Source: Spirochaetaceae bacterium | GTDB lineage: Bacteria; Spirochaetota; Spirochaetia; Treponematales; Breznakiellaceae | Direction of reading: 5' to 3' | DNA: 9,119 nt | Assembly (NCBI GenBank): GCA_031290205.1 | Contig: JAITNZ010000140.1 | Coordinates: 1 to 9,119, forward strand | Shown: positions 1 through 6,299 of the stretch, piece by piece | How positions within the stretch are numbered: the stretch's first letter is position 1 | Layout: every line of letters begins with the position of its first letter | The notes under the pieces: generated by a model | Databases searched by the model: none | Seen by the model: only the letters and a program-made list of their open reading frames with translations | Told to the model about the DNA's origin: nothing | Position numbers and translations under genes: made by a program

Positions 1-190
1 ACGGCACTCGCAGTCCCAACGGCGTTTGCAGGTTTTGAGCCTGCCTCAGGCAGTTTCTGCCCTTGCGAACGGCACTCGCAGTCCCAACGGCGTTTGCAGG
101 TTTTGAGCCCGCCTCAGGCGGTTTCTGCCCAGGCGAACGGCGTTAGCAGTCTAAACTGCTTAAGCAGGTTTTGAGCTGCTTTTAGGTCTT
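1..190. repeat. Tandem 68-bp intergenic repeat, two full copies plus a degenerate third
   Basis: Copy 1 (1-68) and copy 2 (69-136) are nearly identical, and a third diverged copy starts at 137 and fades near 190. All three keep the core GCAGGTTTTGAG. Each full copy has a short hairpin after this core: CTGCC-TCA-GGCAG (41-53) in copy 1 and CCGCC-TCA-GGCGG (109-121) in copy 2, so one stem pair changed from T-A to C-G on both sides. Copy 3 instead holds the palindrome CTGCTTAAGCAG. The array begins at the window edge, so more copies may lie upstream. The 68-bp period is not a multiple of three, which argues against coding sequence. Function is unknown; it could belong to a dispersed intergenic repeat family of this genome. 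Confidence 0.85.
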
Positions 191-247
191 GCCTTTGGTA
201 AGAGAAGGGCGTTCAGGATATTTTTTTTGGGGGATTTCCTCCGCCTC

Positions 248-276
248 TTGACACTATCTTTCAAATAAAATACTCT
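248..276 (+). promoter_or_regulatory. Candidate sigma-70 promoter for the carbonic anhydrase-gltX unit
   Basis: A perfect -35 box TTGACA (248-253) is followed after 17 bases by TACTCT (271-276), a weak -10 box matching 3 of 6 consensus positions. Transcription would start near 283, giving a short leader of about 23 bases before the ATG at 306. The surrounding 240-300 stretch is A+T-rich compared with the genes. A run of eight T followed by five G (221-233) lies just upstream, but I see no convincing hairpin before it, so I do not call a terminator there. The rest of 191-305 shows nothing else. Confidence 0.5.
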
Positions 277-305
277 GGATTATCATTTAATTATTCGAGG
301 TATCT

Positions 306-1079
306 ATGTTTAAAAGAAACATAAAGTTTTATTCAGCAGTGTTTTTCGTGCTGGCGCTTGCCGGCTGTGTATCATCCGCCGGCAAAAGCGGCAGTCCGCA
401 TTGGGCTTATACCGGCAACGAGGGTCCGCAATACTGGGGCGATATGTCTCCGGCTTATGTGCTTGCAAAAGAGGGGAAAGCTCAGTCGCCAATAAATATC
501 GATACGAATGCCCTTGCCCAATCCGGCACGGTAAAAAAACCGCTGTTCAAATTGGTATCAGAAAAATTTGAATTGGAAAATAACGGACACACCATCGAGC
601 TGATTCCAGTCCAGAAGTTGAGCGCGGTTATACTGGACGATGCTCAATATACGGTTCAACAGTTCCACTTTCATCTGCCGGCCGAACATACTGTTGCCGG
701 AAAATCTTTTGCTATGGAACTACATATCGTCTGTAAGGACGCTCAGGAAAATATTGCGGTAATCGCCGTGTTCATTATTCCCGGAAACGAAAACAAGGCG
801 CTTAACGAGGTGTTCGCTCATGCACCCTCCCGTCAGAGCGAAAAGATAGAACTGAAAACAGCGCTTGATATGAATGAATTTATATCCGCTGCCACTCTGT
901 TCTACCGCTATGACGGCTCTCTTACAACGCCGCCTTGCACGGAAGGCGTCAAGTGGTGTATCGCCGACAAACCCATCCAAGCATCACAAGCTCAAATCGA
1001 CAGCTTTACCAAGATTTATTCCGGTAATAACAGACCTGTTCAGAATTTGAACGGGCGTGTAGTTTATACGGCAAAGTAA
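306..1079 (+). CDS. Alpha-class carbonic anhydrase, predicted lipoprotein
   Basis: This enzyme interconverts CO2 and bicarbonate at a zinc centre. The 257-residue protein starts with a lipoprotein signal: basic N-terminus, hydrophobic stretch and lipobox L18-A-G-C21, so it is probably lipid-anchored facing the periplasm or surface. The alpha-CA hallmarks are in order: QSPINI (60-65), the proton-shuttle histidine in NNGH (H95), FHFH with zinc ligands H121 and H123, E127, third zinc ligand H140 in MELHIV, and the signature LTTPPCTEGV (206-215) with the gatekeeper threonine. By comparison with Neisseria-type alpha-CA, the N-terminal cysteine of the conserved disulfide is replaced by A54, although its partner C211 remains. 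The start is supported by GAGG (297-300) five bases before ATG. gltX follows after 15 bases, so the two are likely co-transcribed, although no functional link is obvious. Identification is secure from the motifs; the membrane side is inferred. Confidence 0.95.
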   Translation: MFKRNIKFYSAVFFVLALAGCVSSAGKSGSPHWAYTGNEGPQYWGDMSPAYVLAKEGKAQSPINIDTNALAQSGTVKKPLFKLVSEKFELENNGHTIELIPVQKLSAVILDDAQYTVQQFHFHLPAEHTVAGKSFAMELHIVCKDAQENIAVIAVFIIPGNENKALNEVFAHAPSRQSEKIELKTALDMNEFISAATLFYRYDGSLTTPPCTEGVKWCIADKPIQASQAQIDSFTKIYSGNNRPVQNLNGRVVYTAK

Positions 1080-1094
1080 TCTCGAGGAGTTTGT

Positions 1095-2564
1095 ATGAGT
1101 ATACGAGATAGATATGCCCCCTCGCCGACAGGCTTGCAGCATATAGGCGGGGTGAGGACGGCCTTATTTAATTATCTGTATGCTCGTGCGCAAAACGGGA
1201 AATTTATTTTGCGTCTGGAAGATACCGACCGTACACGGTATGACGCCGCTTATGTCGCAAATCTATACGATACCTTTGCGTGGTTGAACTTCTCGTGGGA
1301 TGAAGGTCCCGATATTGGCGGAGAGTATAAACCGTATATTCAATCGGAACGGACGGAACTCTATAAAAAATATGCCGAAGAATTACTCGCGAAAGGACAG
1401 GCTTACTCCTGTTTCTGCTCTCCAGAACGCCTTGATATGGTGCGGAAAGAGCGGGAAGCGTCCCATGCATCCGAAACAGGTTACGATAGATATTGCCGAG
1501 GTATAGACCCAAAAGAAGCGGCACAACGGGCAAAAACAGAACCGTGTACTATCCGCTTAAAAATTCCGCTTGGAGCGACAACTCGTTTTAGCGATACACT
1601 TTTAGGTGATATTGAATGGAAAAATGATGACGTTAATCCCGACCCGGTGCTGTTAAAATCAGATGGCTTCCCGACCTATCACCTTGCTAATATTGTTGAT
1701 GATCATTTGATGAAGATTACCCACGTGCTACGCGCTCAGGAATGGCTCTCGTCAACACCATTGCATGTTATTCTCTACAAGGCTTTCGGCTGGGAGCCGC
1801 CGGCGTTTTGCCACCTTCCCATGGTGATGGGACAGGATGGTAAAAAATTATCCAAGAGGCACGGCGCGACAAGCATAGATGAGTTCCGAAAAAACGGCTA
1901 CCTCCCCGACGCATTGATAAACTATATTGCGCTGCTCGGCGCGTCCTACGAAGAAGGCAAAGAGATATATACACTCGCCGAATTAGCCGAGCGCTTCAGC
2001 TTGGATAAATTAAACAAAGCTCCGGCAATTTTCGATTACAAAAAACTGGAATGGTATAACGCTTTATATATCAGAATGATGGACGATAACAAACTAGCGC
2101 AAGCCGCGTTGCCTTTTGCCATCAACATGAATTTATTTGGCAATGGCGCACCCAATGACAAGCAAAAAAATATGTTTGCCCAGGCGATGCCCCTCGTAAA
2201 AGAACGCGCCGTTTTTTTAAGCGAAATTCCGCAAAAATTGACATATCTTTTTTCAGAACCTCCCGTTCCCGCGCCCGAAGAGTTTATTCCAAAAAAATCA
2301 ACACTCGAAGCCGCGATAAAACTGCTAACTCTAGGGCGCGAGCTCCTAAGGGAGATGGCGCACTTAGACGATGCGGGCGCCGAGGAATTGGTAAAGGTAA
2401 AAGCTGAAAGCGAACAGGTTAAACTCGGCGACCTCCTCATGCCTCTGCGCGTCGCAATTACCGGCGCCCGCGTCAGCCCCCCCCTCTTTGGTTCTGTGCG
2501 GCTGCTCGGTGCGGAATCTTGCGAAACAAGGATTGACCGAGCGCTGGAAAAGTTACGAGGTTAA
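1095..2564 (+). CDS. gltX: Glutamyl-tRNA synthetase
   Basis: This class I aminoacyl-tRNA synthetase charges tRNA-Glu with glutamate in the cytoplasm. The 489-residue length is normal for bacterial GluRS. The N-terminal Rossmann domain opens with YAPSPTGLQHIGG (the HIGH-type signature, H16-IGG) and RLEDTD; the second ATP-binding signature is KLSKR (251-255) before HGA. The insertion with CFC (C106, C108) and YCRG (C134) resembles the E. coli GluRS zinc site, but the position of the fourth ligand (histidine in E. coli) is glycine here, so zinc binding is uncertain. The C-terminal part (about 330-489) fits the anticodon-binding region and ends in the usual ETRIDRAL-type helix. AGGAG (1085-1089) precedes the ATG by five bases. 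Whether it is discriminating, or also charges tRNA-Gln as in bacteria using GatCAB, cannot be read from the sequence alone. The gene converges on crcB with a 24-base gap and no recognisable terminator between. Confidence 0.97.
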   Translation: MSIRDRYAPSPTGLQHIGGVRTALFNYLYARAQNGKFILRLEDTDRTRYDAAYVANLYDTFAWLNFSWDEGPDIGGEYKPYIQSERTELYKKYAEELLAKGQAYSCFCSPERLDMVRKEREASHASETGYDRYCRGIDPKEAAQRAKTEPCTIRLKIPLGATTRFSDTLLGDIEWKNDDVNPDPVLLKSDGFPTYHLANIVDDHLMKITHVLRAQEWLSSTPLHVILYKAFGWEPPAFCHLPMVMGQDGKKLSKRHGATSIDEFRKNGYLPDALINYIALLGASYEEGKEIYTLAELAERFSLDKLNKAPAIFDYKKLEWYNALYIRMMDDNKLAQAALPFAINMNLFGNGAPNDKQKNMFAQAMPLVKERAVFLSEIPQKLTYLFSEPPVPAPEEFIPKKSTLEAAIKLLTLGRELLREMAHLDDAGAEELVKVKAESEQVKLGDLLMPLRVAITGARVSPPLFGSVRLLGAESCETRIDRALEKLRG

Positions 2565-2588
2565 GTTGCACACGCTCCCTAATCCCCT

Positions 2589-2975
2589 CTATACAAGGCG
2601 CTGCCCGAATATCCACTTTGAAAGGGACATTCCGGCGAGGACGAAGAGGAAACAGAGCAGGTTGCTAAGCATGATGTAGGCGAGCGCGGGGGCGATACTC
2701 CCTTTTTGGAAAAGCTGGACGGTTTCCAGCGCGTAGCTTGAAAATGTCGTCCAGCCACCCAATAAACCGGTGATGATGAACAGTCGATGCTGATTCAATG
2801 CAGGGTGCATCGAAAATACTTGCGATGCAAAGCCGATTATAAAAGCGCCCGCGATGTTTATCAAAAGGATGGGAAGCGGGAAATCAGTTTTGATACACGC
2901 ACGTATACCCAGAACAGCCGCATGGCGCAGGGCGGCGCCGAGCGCCCCGCCTACCGCAACAAACAAAAAATTCAT
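2589..2975 (-). CDS. crcB: CrcB/Fluc-family fluoride ion channel
   Basis: Small inner-membrane channel that exports fluoride, working as an antiparallel dimer in this family. The 128-residue product has the family's four hydrophobic segments and motifs: GGALGAALRH (9-18) in segment 1, NIAGAFIIG (40-48) in segment 2, and GLLGGWTTFSSYALET (70-85) in segment 3, containing the TTFS break that forms the central sodium site in characterised Fluc channels. I place the start at the ATG at 2975, because family members begin with a short M-x-x-hydrophobic N-terminus directly before GG-LGA. An AGAGG (2988-2992) lies 12 bases upstream, a somewhat long spacing. An in-frame extension to a TTG at 3035 would add 20 basic residues atypical of the family. 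No fluoride riboswitch is recognisable upstream. It appears to be a single gene, so it may be a homodimeric channel unless a paralogue lies elsewhere. Confidence 0.93.
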   Translation of the reverse strand: MNFLFVAVGGALGAALRHAAVLGIRACIKTDFPLPILLINIAGAFIIGFASQVFSMHPALNQHRLFIITGLLGGWTTFSSYALETVQLFQKGSIAPALAYIMLSNLLCFLFVLAGMSLSKWIFGQRLV

Positions 2976-3039
2976 TTTTACATCATACCTCTTTTTGCTT
3001 CGTTTGGCATAGGGCGCCTTCAGCAAGTACCGCAATTAC

Positions 3040-3277
3040 GAATTCGAAAATTAACCACGAACGGCACGAACGGCACGAACGGAAGAAAGGGTATAGGGTT
3101 TGGGGTATAGGGTTTGGGGGAAGATTGGGGGAAGATTTCACTTCGGAGGACTAGTTTGTTTCATGTATTATTCCGATAGTTCGAATAAAAACCCTCGACC
3201 CCATTACCCCATACCCCATACCCTTCTTCAAATGTTCGTGTTGTTCGTGAGGTTCGTGGTTAAAATTTTCTTAATTC
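3040..3277. repeat. Large imperfect inverted repeat made of short tandem units (gene-free region)
   Basis: The gap between crcB and the next gene (2976-3402) holds an inverted-repeat element. The left arm (3040-3120) reads GAATTC-GAAAATTAACC, then three CACGAACnn units of nine bases (about 3056-3082), then AAGAAAGGGTAT and two 14-base units containing GGGTATAGGGTTTG (3089-3116). The reverse complement of the right arm (3199-3277) gives the same order: GAATTAAGAAAATTTTAACC, three CACGAACnn units, AAGAAGGGTATGGGGTATGGGG. The loop (3121-3198) starts with a second copy of an 11-base GGGGGAAGATT unit (3116-3137). The arms differ in spacer bases but keep the blocks, so the structure looks conserved rather than recent. 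It resembles paired REP/BIME-like or MITE-like intergenic elements in layout only; I do not know this family. Open frames across it are incidental. Confidence 0.85.
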
Positions 3278-3330
3278 CTCATACGTGGTTGAATTCGGAA
3301 CTGCTGCAGCAAGTCCCCGTTTGTGTACCG

Positions 3331-3355
3331 TCCCCGCGAGGGGGAAATTGCGGGG
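3331..3355. other. GC-rich hairpin upstream of the DUF2259-type gene
   Basis: TCCCC (3331-3335) can pair with GGGGA (3341-3345) around a five-base loop. An alternative pairing uses CCCCGC (3332-3337) with GCGGGG (3350-3355). The two pairings are mutually exclusive. Only three T follow, so it is a poor intrinsic terminator on the plus strand. It lies 48 bases before the ATG at 3403 and would be in that gene's leader if transcription starts upstream. A role in attenuation is possible but unsupported; it may also be the outer edge of the neighbouring repeat region. Confidence 0.35.
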
Positions 3356-3402
3356 TTTAGTCTACGCGCTGAATTGCCGAAAATTTATGGAGGAAGGGGT
3401 TT

Positions 3403-4104
3403 ATGCGTAGAAAAAAACCGTTCTTGTTCTGCCTTGCTGTGTATTTTTGGGGGGCGTTCAATCTTTTTGCAGGCGATGTTGCCAATTTTTCCGATTTTGG
3501 TTTTTCGGATGATGGGAGGTTTTATGCTTTTTCCCAATATGGCGTCTATGAAGATAGCCTCGTGCCCTGGGCGGAGCTGTATGTCGTGGATGTCGCGCGA
3601 AACGATTTTGTGCAGGGCGGGAAAATCATTCATAAGGGCAAGAACAGAATAACAGCAGGGCAGGATGGTAGCGATGCCCTCGCCCGGGCAATCTTGGATA
3701 ATGCGGAGCTTGCCGCCATGTTTGGTCTCGATTTTCTTGGACAGGGGACGCCCCTCTACATATCTCTGGAGAACGGACAGAATCCGAACGGCGAAACGAT
3801 AGAATTCCGCGATTTTGATAATGGCGTCTCCTACACGGCGGAGCTTTGTCCGGTGGTTTATGGTAGCGGCGCGAATCTAAAATCATCTTTTTATATCATC
3901 TTGCACCGCGATGACGGCGCCGTAATGAACTTTACGGTAGGATCACCTGATATTAAGCGTTCCCGCATTAGTACTTATACGATAAAAAAAGCGTTCACTA
4001 CACCCGAAGGGAAATCGCTAATCTTTGTCATCGAAATGATGCGGCAGAGAGGCGTAGGTGAAGCGCCCGACATCCGCTACATGGTCGAGACAATCAAGTT
4101 TTAG
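3403..4104 (+). CDS. Predicted secreted protein, DUF2259 type
   Basis: Function unknown. The 233-residue protein begins with an export signal: RRKK, a hydrophobic stretch (7-22) rich in F, L and A, and a likely cleavage after A23 (NLFA-GD). C10 has no lipobox context, so this looks like a cleaved secretory signal rather than a lipoprotein. The mature part opens with GDVANFSDFGFSDDGRFYAF, followed by PWAELYVVDVARNDFV, EFRDF and a C-terminal DIRYMVE. I recognise this pattern from predicted secreted DUF2259 proteins of treponemes; the identification is from memory of the family. The start is fixed by GGAGGA (3389-3394) eight bases before ATG. An ATG at 3387 is out of frame. The gene stands alone: crcB upstream is divergent and arfB downstream is 110 bases away with a possible promoter of its own. 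Its location would be periplasm or outer envelope. Confidence 0.85.
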   Translation: MRRKKPFLFCLAVYFWGAFNLFAGDVANFSDFGFSDDGRFYAFSQYGVYEDSLVPWAELYVVDVARNDFVQGGKIIHKGKNRITAGQDGSDALARAILDNAELAAMFGLDFLGQGTPLYISLENGQNPNGETIEFRDFDNGVSYTAELCPVVYGSGANLKSSFYIILHRDDGAVMNFTVGSPDIKRSRISTYTIKKAFTTPEGKSLIFVIEMMRQRGVGEAPDIRYMVETIKF

Positions 4105-4180
4105 GCATTGCCACTCTTCAACAGGAAATACCGCTTCCCTATCCAACTTCTTTTAGTATGATAATTTACAATGCGCGTTC

Positions 4181-4209
4181 TTGACACCTGATAAATATTT
4201 GGCTAAGCT
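4181..4209 (+). promoter_or_regulatory. Candidate promoter for arfB, close enough for a leaderless transcript
   Basis: TTGACA (4181-4186) is a perfect -35 box. After 17 bases comes TAAGCT (4204-4209), a weak -10 box with 3 of 6 matches. Transcription would start within a few bases of the tandem ATG codons at 4215 and 4218, leaving almost no leader, which agrees with the absence of a Shine-Dalgarno sequence there. A second A+T-rich stretch with TATGAT (4157-4162) could be another -10 box, but I see no good -35 for it. Confidence 0.4.
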
Positions 4210-4214
4210 ATCGT

Positions 4215-4637
4215 ATGATGGATATTCAAATACTGCATCAATCTATAACAAGCGCGACCGAAGTCAGCTACTCCCGTTCAGGCGGACCGGGAGGACAGAA
4301 TGTCAACAAGCTTAATACCAAAGTTACCTTGCGGCTAAAACTCAACGCATTAGACGGACTGACTGAAACCGAATATACCAGAATGAAAACAACACTCTCT
4401 TCCCGTTTATCCTCGGATGGTGAAGAATTGATTATCCAGTCTGATGAAGAACGTTTGCAATCAAGGAATGAGGATAACGGCTTTGAACGATTAAAAAAGT
4501 TAATTGTTGCCTCCGCGAAGCTTCCAAAGAAACGGCGACCAACAAAACCGACAAAAGCATCGAAAGAAAAACGGCTTAATACAAAAAAATTGCACGGCTT
4601 AAAGAAAAACAGCCGACGGAGTGGTGATTACGATTAA
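4215..4637 (+). CDS. arfB: Alternative ribosome-rescue factor ArfB (YaeJ/ICT1-type peptidyl-tRNA hydrolase)
   Basis: ArfB releases ribosomes stalled on mRNAs lacking a stop codon by hydrolysing peptidyl-tRNA in the peptidyl-transferase centre. The 140-residue protein has the family layout. An RF-1 type catalytic domain holds SRSGGPGGQNVNK with the catalytic GGQ at 26-28, followed by the conserved TKV-LR stretch and SDEERLQSRN (76-85). A linker leads to a strongly basic tail (103-136; KKRRPTKPTKASKEKR), which in E. coli ArfB occupies the empty mRNA entry channel. The basic tail and the lack of the N-terminal codon-recognition domains separate it from prfA/prfB. Two in-frame ATG codons (4215 and 4218) are possible starts; neither has a Shine-Dalgarno sequence, and a perfect -35 box at 4181 suggests a leaderless or near-leaderless mRNA. 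Confidence 0.95.
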   Translation: MMDIQILHQSITSATEVSYSRSGGPGGQNVNKLNTKVTLRLKLNALDGLTETEYTRMKTTLSSRLSSDGEELIIQSDEERLQSRNEDNGFERLKKLIVASAKLPKKRRPTKPTKASKEKRLNTKKLHGLKKNSRRSGDYD

Positions 4638-4661
4638 AAAATCCCCGCCGTAGAGCGGTGG
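4636..4661 (-). terminator. Possible hairpin terminator, better formed on the minus strand
   Basis: CCGC (4645-4648) pairs with GCGG (4655-4658), and two further C-G pairs follow past a single bulged T. Read on the minus strand, the stem is followed by GGGATTTTTT (six A at 4636-4641 on the plus strand), like an intrinsic terminator. On the plus strand, where it would end the arfB transcript, only TGTAATATT follows. No minus-strand gene lies to the right, so its purpose is unclear. It marks the boundary between the housekeeping genes and the spike-fibre cluster. Confidence 0.3.
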
Positions 4662-4716
4662 TGTAATATTCCCGCGTTTACGGTAATACTATTAAACCGG
4701 TTGAGGAGGAAAAACT

Positions 4717-6297
4717 ATGGACACAGCAGAGATGACCGTGTGCGATGCAGATGGCGCAATTACCAATGCGGGGGCACGGGTTCGTGCGGATAACAATAAC
4801 CCCTATATGTTTTACGCGTTGAACGGCAGCACGATATTCATCGTGAAGATATTGATGCCGCTCGGCGGGACGCAGTCGGGTTTATTTCGGTTCCCGCAAA
4901 TCGGGGAAAAGGTGCTTGTCGCCCAATCAAGTGGGAGTACCGGGCACCTCTTGGGCTATGTGCCTTCACGGGATCAAGCCTACGACGACGAAAGTGCCGC
5001 TATGGACACGCTCATTGCGAATCAGGGCGAAGTATTCCGGTATCAAAAAACGGGAACAAACAGCGCGGACAAAAAATACTCCGAAATCGGTTTTTATAAC
5101 GAGCGGACGCGGTGGAATGAAGACGGCGGGGCAGCCCCGCCTCCGATAGACCGCATCAACATTCAATCGACGGGAGACATCCATTCAACGGCGCAGAACC
5201 ATCATGGGATGCATGCTAAGCGCATCGAACTGCTTGCCGACTGCGAGGGCATTGACGGTGAAAACGCGCGGGCTTTTGGCGACGGCGAGGGGGACGATTC
5301 CCGCCTCTATGCCGGAGACGCCCATATCCGCGCGAAAAACCGCCTCGTCCTCAAAGCCGGACAGGAACTGCGCCTTCAGGTGGGGCGTTCCGCCATCGTC
5401 ATTTCCGACGACGGCATCACCATCACCTCGAAAAAGACTCAAAAGAACGTTGCCGTCCCCTGGGACACGGTGCTGAACCTCACCCCGCGCGATGGGATAA
5501 CGATGTTCGGGCAGAACGTGAACATAGGCGCCGCGTATAATTTTTCCCTGCGGGAGAGTGCCGGTGGGGCTGTTTCCAGCCTCGGCGGGGTGATGCGCCT
5601 TTGCGCGCGCGACCTGCTCGCCGAGTCTTACTGTAAGGTGGGCTATCAGGCGAACATGGCGGATTTCATCAAACTCTATACGGCGTCCAGCAAGGGAATG
5701 CAGTCGGGGAAGGGGGATGTTCCTTCGTATACCTCGCTCGTGCCTTCTTTGGTTGCGGCATTTTCCAACATCAACTGGGGGTATTACGCCTCCACCACGA
5801 ATTATTCCGACCTTGCGGGAGATTACGCCGCCTACTGCGGCACCTTGCTTCAGATGCTCAGCCTTACCTACACGAGCCTCGACCTGAGCATGGATGAGGA
5901 GCTGAAGGCGCAGAACGGGGGGCGTGATGCCTTCAATCTGGCGGCGCTTGCCGACCAGCAAGAAAAAGTCCAGCAGATGCTCTCTCACATCGACAGCGCG
6001 GGGGACCCGTCGCGGGCGATACACAACAGCTTTATGCACCTTACCTCCTCCGCCGATGCGGTGCTGAGCGGCTATGACAACGAGCGGCTTTCGGTAAATG
6101 TTATCGACAGCAATGTCCCGCTGGCGGGGACCAACTCGTCGCTCATCGCCAAGGAAACGGCTCGCTTGCAAAAGGAAAATTCGGCGGAGGCAACTCTGCG
6201 GGCGATGCTCAAGAATAATGAGAAGCAGATTGAAGAGGGCATACTCTGGTCGCTGGGAATGGGCGGCGAAGTTTTTAAAAAGCTGCAGGAGTTGTAA
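4717..6297 (+). CDS. Free-standing gp5/VgrG-like spike protein with long unrecognised C-terminus
   Basis: Probable tip or spike component of a phage tail or contractile injection system, 526 residues, no signal peptide. Residues about 36-84 have the pattern of the OB-fold of gp5/VgrG proteins: strand-rich, with FRFPQIGEKVLVAQ and GHLLGYV, comparable to the PRIGQEVLV stretch of VgrG. Residues about 145-310 carry short alternating strands (RINIQSTGDIHSTAQ, ELRLQVGRSAIVISDDGITI), the signature of the trimeric beta-helix that forms the needle. The gp27-like domain of some 350 residues that precedes the OB-fold in VgrG is absent, as in stand-alone spikes such as P2 gpV. From about 311 the protein turns alpha-helical and Gln/Leu/Asp-rich, ending in a coiled-coil-like tail (480-526); I do not recognise this part. 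GAGGAGGA (4703-4710) lies six bases before ATG. The fibre gene follows after two bases. Family assignment is by motif pattern only. Confidence 0.7.
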   Translation: MDTAEMTVCDADGAITNAGARVRADNNNPYMFYALNGSTIFIVKILMPLGGTQSGLFRFPQIGEKVLVAQSSGSTGHLLGYVPSRDQAYDDESAAMDTLIANQGEVFRYQKTGTNSADKKYSEIGFYNERTRWNEDGGAAPPPIDRINIQSTGDIHSTAQNHHGMHAKRIELLADCEGIDGENARAFGDGEGDDSRLYAGDAHIRAKNRLVLKAGQELRLQVGRSAIVISDDGITITSKKTQKNVAVPWDTVLNLTPRDGITMFGQNVNIGAAYNFSLRESAGGAVSSLGGVMRLCARDLLAESYCKVGYQANMADFIKLYTASSKGMQSGKGDVPSYTSLVPSLVAAFSNINWGYYASTTNYSDLAGDYAAYCGTLLQMLSLTYTSLDLSMDEELKAQNGGRDAFNLAALADQQEKVQQMLSHIDSAGDPSRAIHNSFMHLTSSADAVLSGYDNERLSVNVIDSNVPLAGTNSSLIAKETARLQKENSAEATLRAMLKNNEKQIEEGILWSLGMGGEVFKKLQEL

Positions 6298-6299
6298 TT

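Noticed and set aside
1..190. CRISPR array
   Set aside because: The copies abut directly with no unique spacers, and the unit is 68 bp and itself degenerate.
2565..2588. Bidirectional terminator between gltX and crcB
   Set aside because: The 24 bases contain no inverted repeat or T-run; transcripts probably read into the opposing gene or end by a factor-dependent route.
2976..3035. N-terminal extension of CrcB by 20 residues from a TTG start
   Set aside because: The extension is basic and atypical of the family, and the ATG at 2975 gives the standard N-terminus.
2976..3060. Fluoride riboswitch in front of crcB
   Set aside because: I looked for the crcB-motif core (GG-GATGG with a downstream GCTGATGA-type segment) on the minus strand and did not find it.
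2787..3360. Two plus-strand open frames over crcB and the inverted repeat
   Set aside because: They read antisense to crcB and through tandem repeat units, with no ribosome binding site or family resemblance.
5185..6171. Minus-strand open frame of 328 codons opposite the spike gene
   Set aside because: It is an antisense shadow of a G+C-rich gene, with Arg/His/Val-rich composition and no known motif. The plus frame has a strong ribosome binding site and OB-fold and beta-helix patterns.
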